Of a stretch of DNA of 64,000 bases, positions 6,479-15,229 are shown piece after piece. Within the stretch, counting starts at the first letter, position 1. Each line of letters opens with the position of its first letter. The translations under genes and the position numbers were made by a program. The notes under the pieces are model-generated. The model saw nothing but the letters and a program-made list of their open reading frames with translations, was not told the origin of the DNA and ran no database searches. This DNA is from Flavobacterium xueshanense (lineage in GTDB: Bacteria; Bacteroidota; Bacteroidia; Flavobacteriales; Flavobacteriaceae), in contig NZ_FONQ01000013.1 of assembly GCF_900112975.1 (NCBI RefSeq), positions 1-64,000 of the forward strand, given 5' to 3'.

Positions 6479-9331
6479 ATGCCAAAAGATACATCCATAA
6501 AATCAGTTTTAATAATAGGTTCAGGTCCTATTGTTATTGGTCAAGCATGCGAATTTGATTACGCGGGATCACAATCTGCACGTTCTATTCGTGAAGAAGG
6601 AATTGAAGTTATTTTAATAAACTCCAATCCGGCAACAATCATGACCGATCCATCAATGGCGGATCATATTTATTTATTGCCCTTAACGACAAAATCAATT
6701 ATTGAAATCCTAAAAGCGCATCCTCAAATCGATGCAGTCTTACCTACAATGGGAGGACAGACGGCTTTAAATCTCTGTTTAGAAGCCGATGAAAAAGGGA
6801 TTTGGCAGGATTTTGGCGTAAAATTAATTGGTGTTGATGTTAACGCTATCAATATTACCGAAGATAGAGAACAATTCAAACAGCTTCTTAAAAAAATAGG
6901 TGTTCCATCTGCTCCGGCAGAGATATGTACGTCTTATCTTAGAGGAAAAGAAATTGCTCAGGAATTTGGTTTTCCTTTAGTGATTCGCCCTTCCTTTACT
7001 TTAGGAGGAACAGGAGCAGCTATTGTTTATAAAAAAGAAGATTTTAATGAACTTTTGACTCGTGGGTTAGAGGCATCGCCTATTCATGAAGTTTTGATTG
7101 ATAAAGCTTTGATGGGTTGGAAAGAATACGAATTGGAGCTTTTGAGAGATAAAAATGACAATGTTGTTATTATTTGTTCGATCGAAAATATGGATCCAAT
7201 GGGAATTCACACCGGAGATTCCATCACTGTTGCACCTGCCATGACGTTGTCTGACACGACTTTTCAAAGAATGCGTGATTATGCAATCTTGATGATGAGA
7301 AGCATCGGAAATTTTGCTGGAGGTTGTAACGTGCAGTTTGCCGTTTCACCAGATGATAAAGAAGACATTGTAGCGATTGAAATTAATCCTCGTGTGTCTC
7401 GTTCCTCTGCTTTGGCATCAAAAGCAACGGGGTATCCTATTGCTAAAATTGCTTCCAAACTGGCTTTGGGTTACAACTTAGATGAATTGCAAAATCAAAT
7501 TACCAAATCGACTTCGGCTTTATTCGAACCAACTTTGGATTATGTAATTGTAAAAATTCCTCGTTGGAACTTTGATAAATTCGAAGGAGCTGACCGAACT
7601 TTAGGGCTTCAAATGAAATCCGTTGGTGAGGTAATGGGAATTGGACGTTCGTTTCAAGAAGCATTACACAAAGCGACTCAATCTTTGGAAATTAAAAGAA
7701 ATGGTTTGGGTGCTGACGGAAAAGGATACACGAACTACGAACAGATTATCGAGAAACTGACTTTTGCGAGTTGGGATCGTGTTTTTGTGATTTATGATGC
7801 TATTGCGCTGGGAATTCCATTGAGTCGCATTCATGAAATCACTAAAATTGATATGTGGTTCTTGAAACAATATGAAGAGTTATACACTTTAGAAAAAGAA
7901 ATTTCAAATTATAAAGTTGATTCTTTGCCAAGAGAATTGTTATTGGAAGCGAAACAAAAAGGTTTTGCCGACAGACAGATTGCTCACATGGTAGGTTGTT
8001 TAGAAAGCCAAGTGCATACTTTGCGAACTACAATGAACATCAATCGTGTGTTTAAATTAGTAGATACTTGTGCGGCGGAGTTTAAAGCAAAAACACCTTA
8101 TTATTACTCGACTTTTGAAGCCGAAATAGAAAAAGCGGACGGTACTCGTTACGTTGACAACGAAAGTATTGTTACTGATAAAAAGAAAATAATTGTTCTT
8201 GGGTCAGGGCCAAATAGAATTGGACAAGGAATCGAGTTTGATTACTCTTGCGTTCACGGTGTGCTTGCCGCCAAAGAATGTGGTTACGAAACCATCATGA
8301 TCAACTGTAATCCGGAAACTGTTTCGACTGATTTTGACACAGCCGATAAATTGTATTTTGAACCCGTTTTCTGGGAACATATTTACGATATTATCCAACA
8401 TGAAAAACCAGAAGGCGTAATCGTGCAATTAGGTGGTCAAACGGCTTTGAAATTGGCTGAAAAATTATCTAAATACGGTATTAAAATTATTGGAACGAGC
8501 TTTGACGCTTTGGATTTAGCCGAAGACAGAGGACGTTTCTCAGAATTGTTAACCGATTTAAAAATTCCTTTTCCACAATTTGGAATTGCTGAAACTGCTG
8601 ACGAAGCTTCTGCTTTAGCAGATGTTTTGGACTTCCCATTATTGATTCGTCCTTCTTATGTGTTGGGTGGTCAGGGAATGAAAATTGTGATCAACAAACA
8701 AGAATTAGAGGAACACGTAATCAATTTATTGAAAACGATTCCAGGAAATAAATTGCTTTTAGACCATTATTTGGATGGCGCAATTGAAGCTGAAGCTGAT
8801 GCAATTTGCGATGGCGAAAATGTGTACATCATAGGAATTATGGAGCACATCGAACCTTGCGGAGTACACTCTGGAGATAGTAACGCCACTTTGCCGCCGT
8901 TTAACTTAGGTGAATTTGTAATGCAACAAATAAAAGACCATACCAAGAATATTGCGTTGGCTTTGAGAACGGTTGGTTTAATCAACATTCAGTTTGCAAT
9001 AAAAGACGATATCGTTTATATTATTGAAGCAAATCCCAGAGCATCTCGTACGGTTCCATTTATTGCAAAAGCTTACGGAGAACCTTATGTGAACTATGCG
9101 ACTAAAGTAATGTTAGGGCATAATAAAGTAACCGATTTTACTTTCAACCCACAATTAAAAGGATACGCCATCAAGCAACCGGTTTTCTCTTTCAGTAAAT
9201 TCCATAATGTAAATAAAGCATTAGGACCAGAAATGAAATCAACAGGAGAAAGCATCTTGTTTATTGATGACTTGAAAGACGATCAGTTTTACGAATTGTA
9301 CTCGAGAAGAAAAATGTATTTGAGTAAATAA
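6479..9331 (+). CDS. carB: Carbamoyl-phosphate synthase large subunit lacking the allosteric domain
   Basis: This 950-residue enzyme makes carbamoyl phosphate from bicarbonate, ammonia (from the CarA glutaminase) and two ATP, for arginine and pyrimidine synthesis. Two homologous ATP-grasp synthetase halves are visible: each begins with an IIGSGP/VLGSGP-type dinucleotide loop (about residues 10 and 560) and has a GGTGAA/GGQGMK-type ATP loop, paired with conserved EINPR and EANPR metal-binding motifs. The protein stops soon after the second half (GPEMKSTGES). Enzymes of the E. coli type are about 1073 residues and end with an MGS-like domain that binds UMP, IMP and ornithine; that domain is absent. 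Neither carA nor other pyrimidine genes are adjacent. Confidence 0.96.
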   Translation: MPKDTSIKSVLIIGSGPIVIGQACEFDYAGSQSARSIREEGIEVILINSNPATIMTDPSMADHIYLLPLTTKSIIEILKAHPQIDAVLPTMGGQTALNLCLEADEKGIWQDFGVKLIGVDVNAINITEDREQFKQLLKKIGVPSAPAEICTSYLRGKEIAQEFGFPLVIRPSFTLGGTGAAIVYKKEDFNELLTRGLEASPIHEVLIDKALMGWKEYELELLRDKNDNVVIICSIENMDPMGIHTGDSITVAPAMTLSDTTFQRMRDYAILMMRSIGNFAGGCNVQFAVSPDDKEDIVAIEINPRVSRSSALASKATGYPIAKIASKLALGYNLDELQNQITKSTSALFEPTLDYVIVKIPRWNFDKFEGADRTLGLQMKSVGEVMGIGRSFQEALHKATQSLEIKRNGLGADGKGYTNYEQIIEKLTFASWDRVFVIYDAIALGIPLSRIHEITKIDMWFLKQYEELYTLEKEISNYKVDSLPRELLLEAKQKGFADRQIAHMVGCLESQVHTLRTTMNINRVFKLVDTCAAEFKAKTPYYYSTFEAEIEKADGTRYVDNESIVTDKKKIIVLGSGPNRIGQGIEFDYSCVHGVLAAKECGYETIMINCNPETVSTDFDTADKLYFEPVFWEHIYDIIQHEKPEGVIVQLGGQTALKLAEKLSKYGIKIIGTSFDALDLAEDRGRFSELLTDLKIPFPQFGIAETADEASALADVLDFPLLIRPSYVLGGQGMKIVINKQELEEHVINLLKTIPGNKLLLDHYLDGAIEAEADAICDGENVYIIGIMEHIEPCGVHSGDSNATLPPFNLGEFVMQQIKDHTKNIALALRTVGLINIQFAIKDDIVYIIEANPRASRTVPFIAKAYGEPYVNYATKVMLGHNKVTDFTFNPQLKGYAIKQPVFSFSKFHNVNKALGPEMKSTGESILFIDDLKDDQFYELYSRRKMYLSK

Positions 9332-9352
9332 AACTTGAATTTGTAATATTTA

Positions 9353-9377
9353 AAAAGCCCCGTTTGGGGCTTTTTTT
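9353..9377 (+). terminator. Terminator of carB
   Basis: AAAGCCCC pairs with GGGGCTTT across a 4-nt loop, followed by T7. A near-identical copy is found at 10894-10920 (see the tandem duplication finding). Confidence 0.9.
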
Positions 9378-9392
9378 GTGGTTTATTGTTGT

Positions 9393-9529
9393 GGGCACAG
9401 TTTGCAAAACTGGGATAACGATTGTCTTATATCAGCGCTATCGGGGTTGTGTTTAGTGTTAGTAGCTTATCGTTATGGGCACAGTTTGCAAAACTGCGCT
9501 AACGATTGTGTGATGTAAGCGGTATCGGG
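9393..9529. repeat. Two direct copies of a 53-bp repeat downstream of carB
   Basis: Segments 9393-9445 and 9477-9529 are about 85% alike by eye. Both begin GGGCACAGTTTGCAAAACTG, which contains an imperfect palindrome, and end TATCGGG. They are non-coding and lie between a terminator and the 3' end of the next gene. They have the look of a dispersed intergenic repeat. Confidence 0.75.
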
Positions 9530-9576
9530 TTTTTCGATTTTGTGTAATTAGATTGAAGATGATGATTACTGGTGTT

Positions 9577-10629
9577 TCAATGACAATAATATTCGATCTC
9601 TCTTGTAACTAAAAGTGTAGAAATTTTGTCTATGGAATATTTTTTCTTTATCCAATTATTATACGTATCATATTCAATCTCAATATTTGTTGTTTCAGTT
9701 TTTTCTTTATTGTAATAATAGCTACCCGATTTCCAATTGGAAACTATTCTTGTTGGGGTTGTAATTGTTTTGTAAAAGCTTACTATTTCTTTTTTTTCAT
9801 TATAAAAATATGTGCAATCGAAAATAGAATCTTTTGACTTGTATTCATATCTAGAGTTATTTAAAAAATCACGACTATATTTTTCTAATATGATTAATGA
9901 GAAATTATTGGATTTTATTTCTTTTGTTATTTCATTCCAAATTTTTGATTGATGTTTGATAGTAATTAGCGTATCTTTTATTTTTTTGTATTCATAAATT
10001 ATAGAATCGTTTGAGTTTAGTGTTTTTTCATCCTTATCTCCTGTTATACTTTTGCCTAAAGTTATACCAAAACCATTCTCTGTGTTAATAAAATAATCCT
10101 TTATTAATCGATTTTTTTTATCGTAAAAGTACGTGTTGTAGTGTCTTAGAGTGTCTTGGGTGTAATATTCTTGTTTTATTAATTTTTTCTTAGCAAAGAG
10201 ATTAACGTATTGTTCTTTGTTTTTCTTTCCGTAAGAATATATATTTGTTGAATCTGGGTAACTGGAAAAAGTATTGAAAAATTGTTCTGTAGCTAGCCAA
10301 GTTTTTCTGTCTTCTTTGATTTTGATAGTCTTAATTCTTTCTAATGCATCATATTCTATTATTCTCCAGTGATGATCACGTGATTTGTTAAAATATATGT
10401 GTTTTGTAATATTGCCATTTTTTGCAAAGAATACTTTGTAAACCGTTGAAGTTGTATCAATAGTTTCATTTTTTTTATTAAATGAAAAACTTTTAATATT
10501 TATACTTTTTACGCAACCATGAAAATCTATAGGAAGGATCTCCTTACTATTGTTTTTGATTGGTATTTTTTGAGAATAAACACATAAGTTTGAAAATAAT
10601 AAAAAAAGAAATATTGTGATTAATTTCAT
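9577..10629 (-). CDS. Secreted protein of unknown function with repeated Tyr/Asp-rich beta-strand segments
   Basis: This 350-residue protein has a signal peptide (about residues 1-19, ending CVYSQ). The rest is rich in Lys, Asn, Thr and Tyr. It contains recurring strand-turn units such as IIEYDALERIKTIK, TYFYDKKNRLIKDY, TYFYNEKKEIVSFY and IEIEYDTYNNWIKKKY. These resemble the YD/RHS-like or toxin_15 (MORN-like) repeats seen in secreted Bacteroidota proteins of unknown role. No catalytic motif is recognised. It is a single gene sitting inside a duplicated intergenic stretch, so it is probably an accessory gene. Confidence 0.7.
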   Translation of the reverse strand: MKLITIFLFLLFSNLCVYSQKIPIKNNSKEILPIDFHGCVKSINIKSFSFNKKNETIDTTSTVYKVFFAKNGNITKHIYFNKSRDHHWRIIEYDALERIKTIKIKEDRKTWLATEQFFNTFSSYPDSTNIYSYGKKNKEQYVNLFAKKKLIKQEYYTQDTLRHYNTYFYDKKNRLIKDYFINTENGFGITLGKSITGDKDEKTLNSNDSIIYEYKKIKDTLITIKHQSKIWNEITKEIKSNNFSLIILEKYSRDFLNNSRYEYKSKDSIFDCTYFYNEKKEIVSFYKTITTPTRIVSNWKSGSYYYNKEKTETTNIEIEYDTYNNWIKKKYSIDKISTLLVTREIEYYCH

Positions 10630-10757
10630 TTACTAAAGGTTTAATGTGGGTAATTGTGACTAACTTATTCATATATATAATTTGTACTCTCAAATATAGT
10701 CAAAATCCTTTTTTATTTTTAAGTATTTTCTTTAAAAATGACACCCATTCGTAAATA

Positions 10758-10781
10758 AAAAGTCCCAAATCAAGGGACTTT
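10758..10781 (-). terminator. Terminator copy associated with a dienelactone hydrolase 3' fragment
   Basis: AAAGTCCC and GGGACTTT form a perfect stem around AAATCAA. It is the counterpart of the terminator at 13464-13488 and lies at the same distance from the gene fragment's stop codon. Confidence 0.65.
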
Positions 10782-10801
10782 CTAAATGTTAAAATCTAAA
10801 T

Positions 10802-10882
10802 TTATTTCTTCTTCAGTTTCTCTTTGAAAAAATCTATCTTTCTTATCCACGACAAAGTTGCGGCTTTTTCATGGTATCTGGG
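10802..10882 (-). pseudogene. 3' fragment of a second dienelactone hydrolase gene
   Basis: Read on the minus strand this encodes about 26 residues (RYHEKAATLSWIRKIDFF followed by a lysine-rich end and a stop). They match the C-terminus of the intact dienelactone hydrolase at 13506-14396 almost residue for residue. The similarity continues into the terminator downstream but stops abruptly at 10882 on the upstream side. The rest of the gene is missing, so this is a relic of duplication. Confidence 0.8.
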
Positions 10883-10893
10883 TTTATATATTG

Positions 10894-10920
10894 AAAAAGC
10901 CCCGTTTGGGGCTTTTTTTG
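10894..10920 (+). terminator. Second copy of the carB-type terminator
   Basis: This is the same AAAAAGCCCCGTTTGGGGCT hairpin and T-run as at 9351-9377, but with no gene ending in front of it. It directly abuts the dienelactone hydrolase fragment. Confidence 0.7.
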
Positions 10921-10955
10921 TAGAATTTTGTTTAAGGTTAGTGGCTTATCATTAT

Positions 10956-11066
10956 GGGTCAAAGTCGGAGACATTTGTCTAGCGTAAACCAAATAACTCC
11001 TCGGAGAGCGAGGGTCAAAGTCGGAGGCATTTGGCCAGCTTAGTTCTAGTAACACTTCGGAGAGCG
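10956..11066. repeat. Two tandem copies of a 55-bp intergenic repeat
   Basis: Copies at 10956-11010 and 11012-11066 share the starts GGGTCAAAGTCGGAG-CATTTG and the ends CTTCGGAGAGCG/CCTCGGAGAGCG. The middle is more diverged. They are more G+C-rich than the surroundings and do not encode a credible protein. Nothing else recognisable lies between here and the terminator at 11283. Confidence 0.7.
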
Positions 11067-11282
11067 GGTAGAATCAATTATGTAGTTTTTGATTATACAA
11101 GGGAATTTGTTATAATGCAATGAGTGCTAGAATTTAAAAATCTATTTGTCAAATATGAAACTGTAATTTGTCACTAGTCTTTAATCATAGAGATGTACAT
11201 TTACTACTGAAGTTTTCGACATTTTTCGGAAATAAGTAAGTGATGTGGCTAATTATTTTAGGATGGGATTATTCCAATAAAT

Positions 11283-11308
11283 AAAGCCAGTACATCTGTA
11301 CTGGCTTT
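11283..11308 (-). terminator. Terminator of the CHRD lipoprotein gene
   Basis: AAAGCCAGTAC pairs perfectly with GTACTGGCTTT around a 4-nt loop, 24 bp past the stop codon of the minus-strand CHRD gene. Confidence 0.8.
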
Positions 11309-11331
11309 GTTTGGATACTATTGTTTACTAC

Positions 11332-12867
11332 TTAATTGGTAATTGTTATAATACCTGTCATTGAGGAATGAAACTCACAAATGTAATATAAGGTGTTTGG
11401 TGCATTACTGGGTACAGTAAAAGATATGACACCACTGGAAGCGCCATTATTGGTAACTCCGTTGTTGTAACCATTGGCACTGCCGGTCGTTTGGACGGTT
11501 TTTATTAAGAAAGGATGTCCAGGTGCATTCACAGTAAAACTATACGTTTTACCTCTTTGCAAAGTCAAACTTGGATTATTTCCATTAGTCAAACCCCCAC
11601 CATTAAATAAGTAAGATGAAGAACCTGTATTGGTTATGTCGTAATTTACGATATTCGAATTTACTGCATTAGCTCCAATGTTACCCTGAGCGATTATGGT
11701 TGCTAGATTGCTAGCACTTTGATGAACATTTATGTATCCATTAAAATTTAGTAGCTCATCATAGATAATGGTGGTTCCATTATTGAGTTTACTCACGCTG
11801 GTCTCACTCTTTCCAGTAGCACCGATGATGGATGTCAGGTCAATAGCTATAGCTCCTCCCTGAGCGGCAGTATTGAGATGGATGTGTGCGGGAGAACTAA
11901 CTCCTACAGTTGTTCCAGTTAGGGAAATACTTACTAAAGTTTCACCACTCACCCTTTTTGTAAATTTCGCTGTGCCGCTTATGGCGTTATTTGAAACGGC
12001 ATTTAGAGTATAGGTTTTGCTAGTGTTGGTAAGTTCATTCTTACCAATATCACCTTGTGCAATTAATGTTGATAAAGCGCTAGCACTTTCATGAACATTT
12101 ATATATCCATTAAAATTCAAAAGCTCATCATAAGTTATGGCAACTCCAGTATTGAGTTTGTTTACACTAGTATCACTTTTTCCGGTAGATCCAGTTACTG
12201 ATGTTAGATCTACTACTACACCGCCCGTTTGAGCGACAGTATTAACGTGAATATGTGCAATAGAACTAACCCCTGGAGTTGTTCCCGTTAGCGCAATACT
12301 TACCAAAGCTTTACCGCTTACCCTTTTGGTAAATTTCGCAGTACCACTTATGGCGCTATTAGAAACGGCACTTAGGGTGTATGTTTTGCTAGTACTTGTA
12401 AGTTCATTAATACCAATGTCGCCTTGCGCTATCAATGTTACAAGATCAGTTCCGCTAAGGTGAATATTAACATAACCATCTAAATTAATTAACTGCTCGT
12501 AAGTGATGGGTGAGCCATTGTTCAAAGCTGTAACAACCGTTTCACTTTTACCGGTACTTCCATTAACAGAAGATAGGTCAAGTAAAATAGCTCCACCTTC
12601 TGCTGCTGTGCCAGCGTGGATGTGTGCAGGATGACTTCCACCAGCACTAGTGCCGCTTAATTGAAGAGTAATAAGCGTAGTGTTATCATTTCTTTTTGAA
12701 AACGTAACGGTTCCGCTAATAGCAGGGTTTGATTTAGTGAACAAAATGAATTGTTTAGATTCCCCGGTGAGTTGTGGTAAAGTGTCGTCATCACTACATC
12801 CACTAAAAAACGCCGCACTAACTAAAAGCAAACACAATAAAGAAAATAATTTACTAAAATTTTTCAT
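11332..12867 (-). CDS. Lipoprotein with three CHRD domains and a C-terminal cupredoxin-like domain
   Basis: The 511-residue protein has a lipoprotein signal (AAFFSGCSDDD, Cys near residue 24), so it is predicted to be anchored in a membrane. Three consecutive CHRD (chordin) repeats span about 35-150, 155-265 and 270-380. Each has the HIH motif (HPAHIHAG, SIAHIHVN, SPAHIHLN) and a GYINVH-type end. The last ~115 residues resemble a plastocyanin-like fold, with a GHPFLIKT His and a late YYICEFHSSMTG, which offers Cys, His and Met as a type 1 copper site. CHRD function is unknown in bacteria; the tail could bind copper and transfer electrons. The second and third repeats are very similar at DNA level, suggesting recent internal duplication. 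Confidence 0.88.
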   Translation of the reverse strand: MKNFSKLFSLLCLLLVSAAFFSGCSDDDTLPQLTGESKQFILFTKSNPAISGTVTFSKRNDNTTLITLQLSGTSAGGSHPAHIHAGTAAEGGAILLDLSSVNGSTGKSETVVTALNNGSPITYEQLINLDGYVNIHLSGTDLVTLIAQGDIGINELTSTSKTYTLSAVSNSAISGTAKFTKRVSGKALVSIALTGTTPGVSSIAHIHVNTVAQTGGVVVDLTSVTGSTGKSDTSVNKLNTGVAITYDELLNFNGYINVHESASALSTLIAQGDIGKNELTNTSKTYTLNAVSNNAISGTAKFTKRVSGETLVSISLTGTTVGVSSPAHIHLNTAAQGGAIAIDLTSIIGATGKSETSVSKLNNGTTIIYDELLNFNGYINVHQSASNLATIIAQGNIGANAVNSNIVNYDITNTGSSSYLFNGGGLTNGNNPSLTLQRGKTYSFTVNAPGHPFLIKTVQTTGSANGYNNGVTNNGASSGVISFTVPSNAPNTLYYICEFHSSMTGIITITN

Positions 12868-12872
12868 AATAT

Positions 12873-12912
12873 TTTTTGTTTAATTTATTTACACAAAGAT
12901 TAAACAAAAATA
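12873..12912 (-). promoter_or_regulatory. Inverted repeat over the CHRD promoter
   Basis: TTTTTGTTTAAT (12873-12884) and ATTAAACAAAAA (12899-12910) are perfect 12-bp complements with a 14-bp spacer, a few bases upstream of the CHRD start. On the minus strand a -7-like TATTTTTG (12912-12905) overlaps one arm, so a bound protein would block initiation. The core GTTTAA-N16-TTAAAC recurs at 31241-31268. Confidence 0.5.
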
Positions 12913-12974
12913 ATTAAAATTGTTTCTTAATATTTATCAATTTGTGATTTATTTAACAAAATAATAATAATTAG

Positions 12975-13426
12975 TCATGATTTATTTAACTGAATTTGGA
13001 AGCTCCCAGAAATTAGAATTGCGTACTTGTTCAAAATTTCAAAAAAGTTATCGTTTTTAATTCTTCTGGGGCTAGCCCCTAAAGGCATTAAATTAGGCCT
13101 GTTGTACCTGCGACTTTCCTCCAAAAAATTCGTGGGGCTTTTTGGAGTTGTAATCCTGTATCCATGATTCTGTTTGTTCCCTGAAATGGTATTTGTGCTC
13201 AGCAATAAACTCATTTTAGACCCACTGCTGTAACTGCCATAGAAACGTTTTATGATGACGTTTTGGGTGGGCTTCCCCGGCTGGATATAGTTGAACCCGA
13301 TCCCATTCACCTCGCTCCAGACCAAGGTTATTTTAGCAATGAACTCAGGCCCTTTGTCCATCCTTATCTTTATGGGCTTTCCCCATTTGTTAAAAAATCG
13401 GTTTACTTTATGCAGTATTTTCTTTA
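12975..13426 (-). pseudogene. IS3-family transposase (orfB) remnant, frameshifted
   Basis: The minus strand reads FFNKWGKPIKIRMDKGPEFI, then YIQPGKPTQNVIIKRFYGSY, which is the DDE integrase core end of IS3-group transposases (normally D-N-G-P-E-F and QPGKPTQN-x-x-IERFNG). After FYGSY the homology moves to another frame (EHKYHFREQTESWIQDYNSK, then KPHEFFGG). Later internal stops follow. The 5' two thirds of the gene and orfA are missing, so the element is dead. Three exact 10-bp AAAATTAATT units adjoin its upstream edge. Confidence 0.85.
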
Positions 13427-13455
13427 AAATTAATTAAAATTAATTAAAATTAATT
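13426..13455. repeat. Three exact tandem copies of AAAATTAATT
   Basis: A 10-bp unit is repeated three times with no mismatch between the IS3 remnant and the dienelactone hydrolase terminator. It is probably a slippage product at the edge of the remnant. Confidence 0.8.
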
Positions 13456-13463
13456 CCAAAAAA

Positions 13464-13488
13464 AAAGCCCCAATCACGGGACTTTTAA
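13464..13488 (-). terminator. Terminator of the dienelactone hydrolase gene
   Basis: On the minus strand AAGTCCC pairs with GGGGCTT (one G-U pair) around GTGATT and is followed by a run of T. It lies 18 bp past the stop codon. Confidence 0.8.
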
Positions 13489-13505
13489 ATATCAAAAAAA
13501 TAAAA

Positions 13506-14396
13506 TTATTTCTTCAATTTCTCCTTGAAAAAATCTATCGTTCTTGTCCAAGATAAAGTCGCGGCTTTTTCATCGTATCTGGGAGTCGTATTGTTATGAA
13601 AACCATGATTCACACCTTCGTAGAAATAAGCGACATGTTCTACTTTGTTTTTTTTAAGGATGGCTTCATAAGCGGGCCAACCGTCATTTACTCGGGTGTC
13701 TAAACTAGCATAGTGCGCCATGATAGGCGTTTTAATTTTTTCAGCTTCGGCTGCAGTGGGCTGTCCCCCGTAATAGGGAACTGCGGCACATAATTTTGGT
13801 ATTTTGACCGCCATCATATTGGCAATCCAACCGCCAAAACAAAATCCTACCACACCTATATGTCCATTACAATCTTTGTGTGATTTTAGGTATTTGTAAG
13901 CTGCAATGAAATCTTCGAGCATTTCTTCACGGGTACGTTTTTTTTGTAATTCCCTTCCAGCATCATCATTTCCCGGATAACCGCCCAGAGGTGATAAGGC
14001 ATCCGGTGCCAAAGTGATGAAGCCTTCCACAGCGGCTCTTCTTCCTACATCTTCAATATACGGATTCAATCCGCGGTTTTCATGTACCACTATTATTCCC
14101 GGTAGTTTCTTTTTGGTTGCCGTAGCTTGCGATAAAAGTCCTTTGATCGTTCCGCCGCCTTTAGGAGAATCGTAGGTTATAAATTCTGATTTTAGTCTTG
14201 GATCGTCTGGCTTGATTAAGATAGAATGCACGTAATTGGGTGTCATAAAACTAAGAAGTGAAGGAAGTGTCAGCGTTCCTACCGCAAAAAGAGATAGTTT
14301 CTCGACGAATTGTCTTCTTTCAATTTTATTATGAGCATAATCATCGTATAAGTCAAATATTTCCTGACTGATATCTTCTTTGGTTATTTCTTTCAT
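13506..14396 (-). CDS. Dienelactone hydrolase family protein with Tat-like N-terminus
   Basis: The 296-residue protein has an alpha/beta hydrolase fold with nucleophile elbow GVVGFCFGGW. The nucleophile is Cys186, as in dienelactone hydrolases, rather than Ser. The acid is probably in SLDTRVND and the His in GVNHGFHNN. The N-terminus has about 26 charged residues, then ERRQFVEKLSLFAVGT, a twin-arginine-like signal with a hydrophobic stretch, so export by Tat is plausible, as in YghX-like members. The substrate is unknown; natural dienelactone degradation genes are not present nearby. A relic of a second copy lies at 10802-10882. Confidence 0.88.
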   Translation of the reverse strand: MKEITKEDISQEIFDLYDDYAHNKIERRQFVEKLSLFAVGTLTLPSLLSFMTPNYVHSILIKPDDPRLKSEFITYDSPKGGGTIKGLLSQATATKKKLPGIIVVHENRGLNPYIEDVGRRAAVEGFITLAPDALSPLGGYPGNDDAGRELQKKRTREEMLEDFIAAYKYLKSHKDCNGHIGVVGFCFGGWIANMMAVKIPKLCAAVPYYGGQPTAAEAEKIKTPIMAHYASLDTRVNDGWPAYEAILKKNKVEHVAYFYEGVNHGFHNNTTPRYDEKAATLSWTRTIDFFKEKLKK

Positions 14397-14404
14397 AGCA
14401 TTTT

Positions 14405-14735
14405 TTTTGATTCAACTAATTTAGGAAAAAAAGTGATTGTTTTATAGGACAGTAATTTCATATTTTAGAGCAATTAGTTTCAAGAAGGCAAAATGAAAGC
14501 CTAATTGCTTTGCGGCATATTTTTTTATTACCATAAAAAGAGTTAACAAGATTGGCGTTTTGATAATACAATAAATGAATGTTGAAAGGACGCTGATGAT
14601 TTGGATTTACGCAAATTTTATTATTTATTTTCCAATAAGACAGCCACTAATTACACGTGTTTGCACCAATTAATTTGTGTAAATATGTGGAATTCGTAGC
14701 TGAAAATTTAGTCCAATATTTGTGTGGTACTTATT
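14405..14735. other. Intergenic region with no recognised feature
   Basis: About 330 bp of A+T-rich DNA upstream of the dienelactone hydrolase gene. I see no gene, clear promoter pair or repeat. Confidence 0.6.
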
Positions 14736-15173
14736 TTATTTTTCTTTCACCAAATCAAAATTCACCATCCAATTGATTCCAAATTTATCAGTGAATGTAC
14801 CAAAATAGGCATTACAAAAGGTGTTTTCCATGGGCATTGTAATTTTTCCGCCGTCTGAAAGGGCATTGAAGAGCTTGTCTGCTTCTTCTTTACTTTCGGT
14901 ATTGAGGGAAAGCGAAAAGTTATTTCCATAAATAGTTTCAGTTCCAAAGGATTCAAAACTGTCGCTTCCCATGATGGCCGTTTCTTTACTGATAGGCAGA
15001 GAAACGTGCATTATTTTCTCTGCTTCTGCAGATGAACAGGTTTTGCCATCCGTAATTGGCATGTCCTTAAATCTTCCAAAATAGGAGAATTCGCCACCAA
15101 AAATTGATTTGTAAAACAGGAATGCTTCTTCGCAAAAGCTATTAAAAGTCATATAAGTGTTTACTGTTGCCAT
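14736..15173 (-). CDS. VOC family protein (PhnB/glyoxalase-like)
   Basis: A 145-residue protein of the vicinal oxygen chelate fold, PhnB-like branch: it opens with TYMTFNSFCEEAFLFYKSIFGGEFS and has the paired beta-alpha-beta halves, ending IMPMENTFCNAYFGTFTDKFGINWMVNF-like strands (residues 110-140). Such proteins are often annotated as 3-demethylubiquinone methyltransferase, which is not supported. Metal ligands are not fully conserved by eye. It is cytoplasmic and a single gene, with function unknown. Confidence 0.85.
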   Translation of the reverse strand: MATVNTYMTFNSFCEEAFLFYKSIFGGEFSYFGRFKDMPITDGKTCSSAEAEKIMHVSLPISKETAIMGSDSFESFGTETIYGNNFSLSLNTESKEEADKLFNALSDGGKITMPMENTFCNAYFGTFTDKFGINWMVNFDLVKEK

Positions 15174-15229
15174 AATAATTGTTTTTAAATTGATGTTTCA
15201 GTCTCATGCCTTAAAGATTGAGTGCTATT

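Noticed and set aside
9393..9529. Repeats considered as a CRISPR array
   Set aside because: Only two long, diverged copies, no short identical repeats with unique spacers, and no cas genes nearby.
10843..11055. A 70-codon open frame on the minus strand
   Set aside because: It runs through the hydrolase 3' stub in the wrong frame, the terminator copy and the tandem repeats; its apparent sequence is not protein-like.
14762..14956. A 64-codon frame on the same strand as the VOC gene
   Set aside because: It is an out-of-frame shadow of the VOC family gene.
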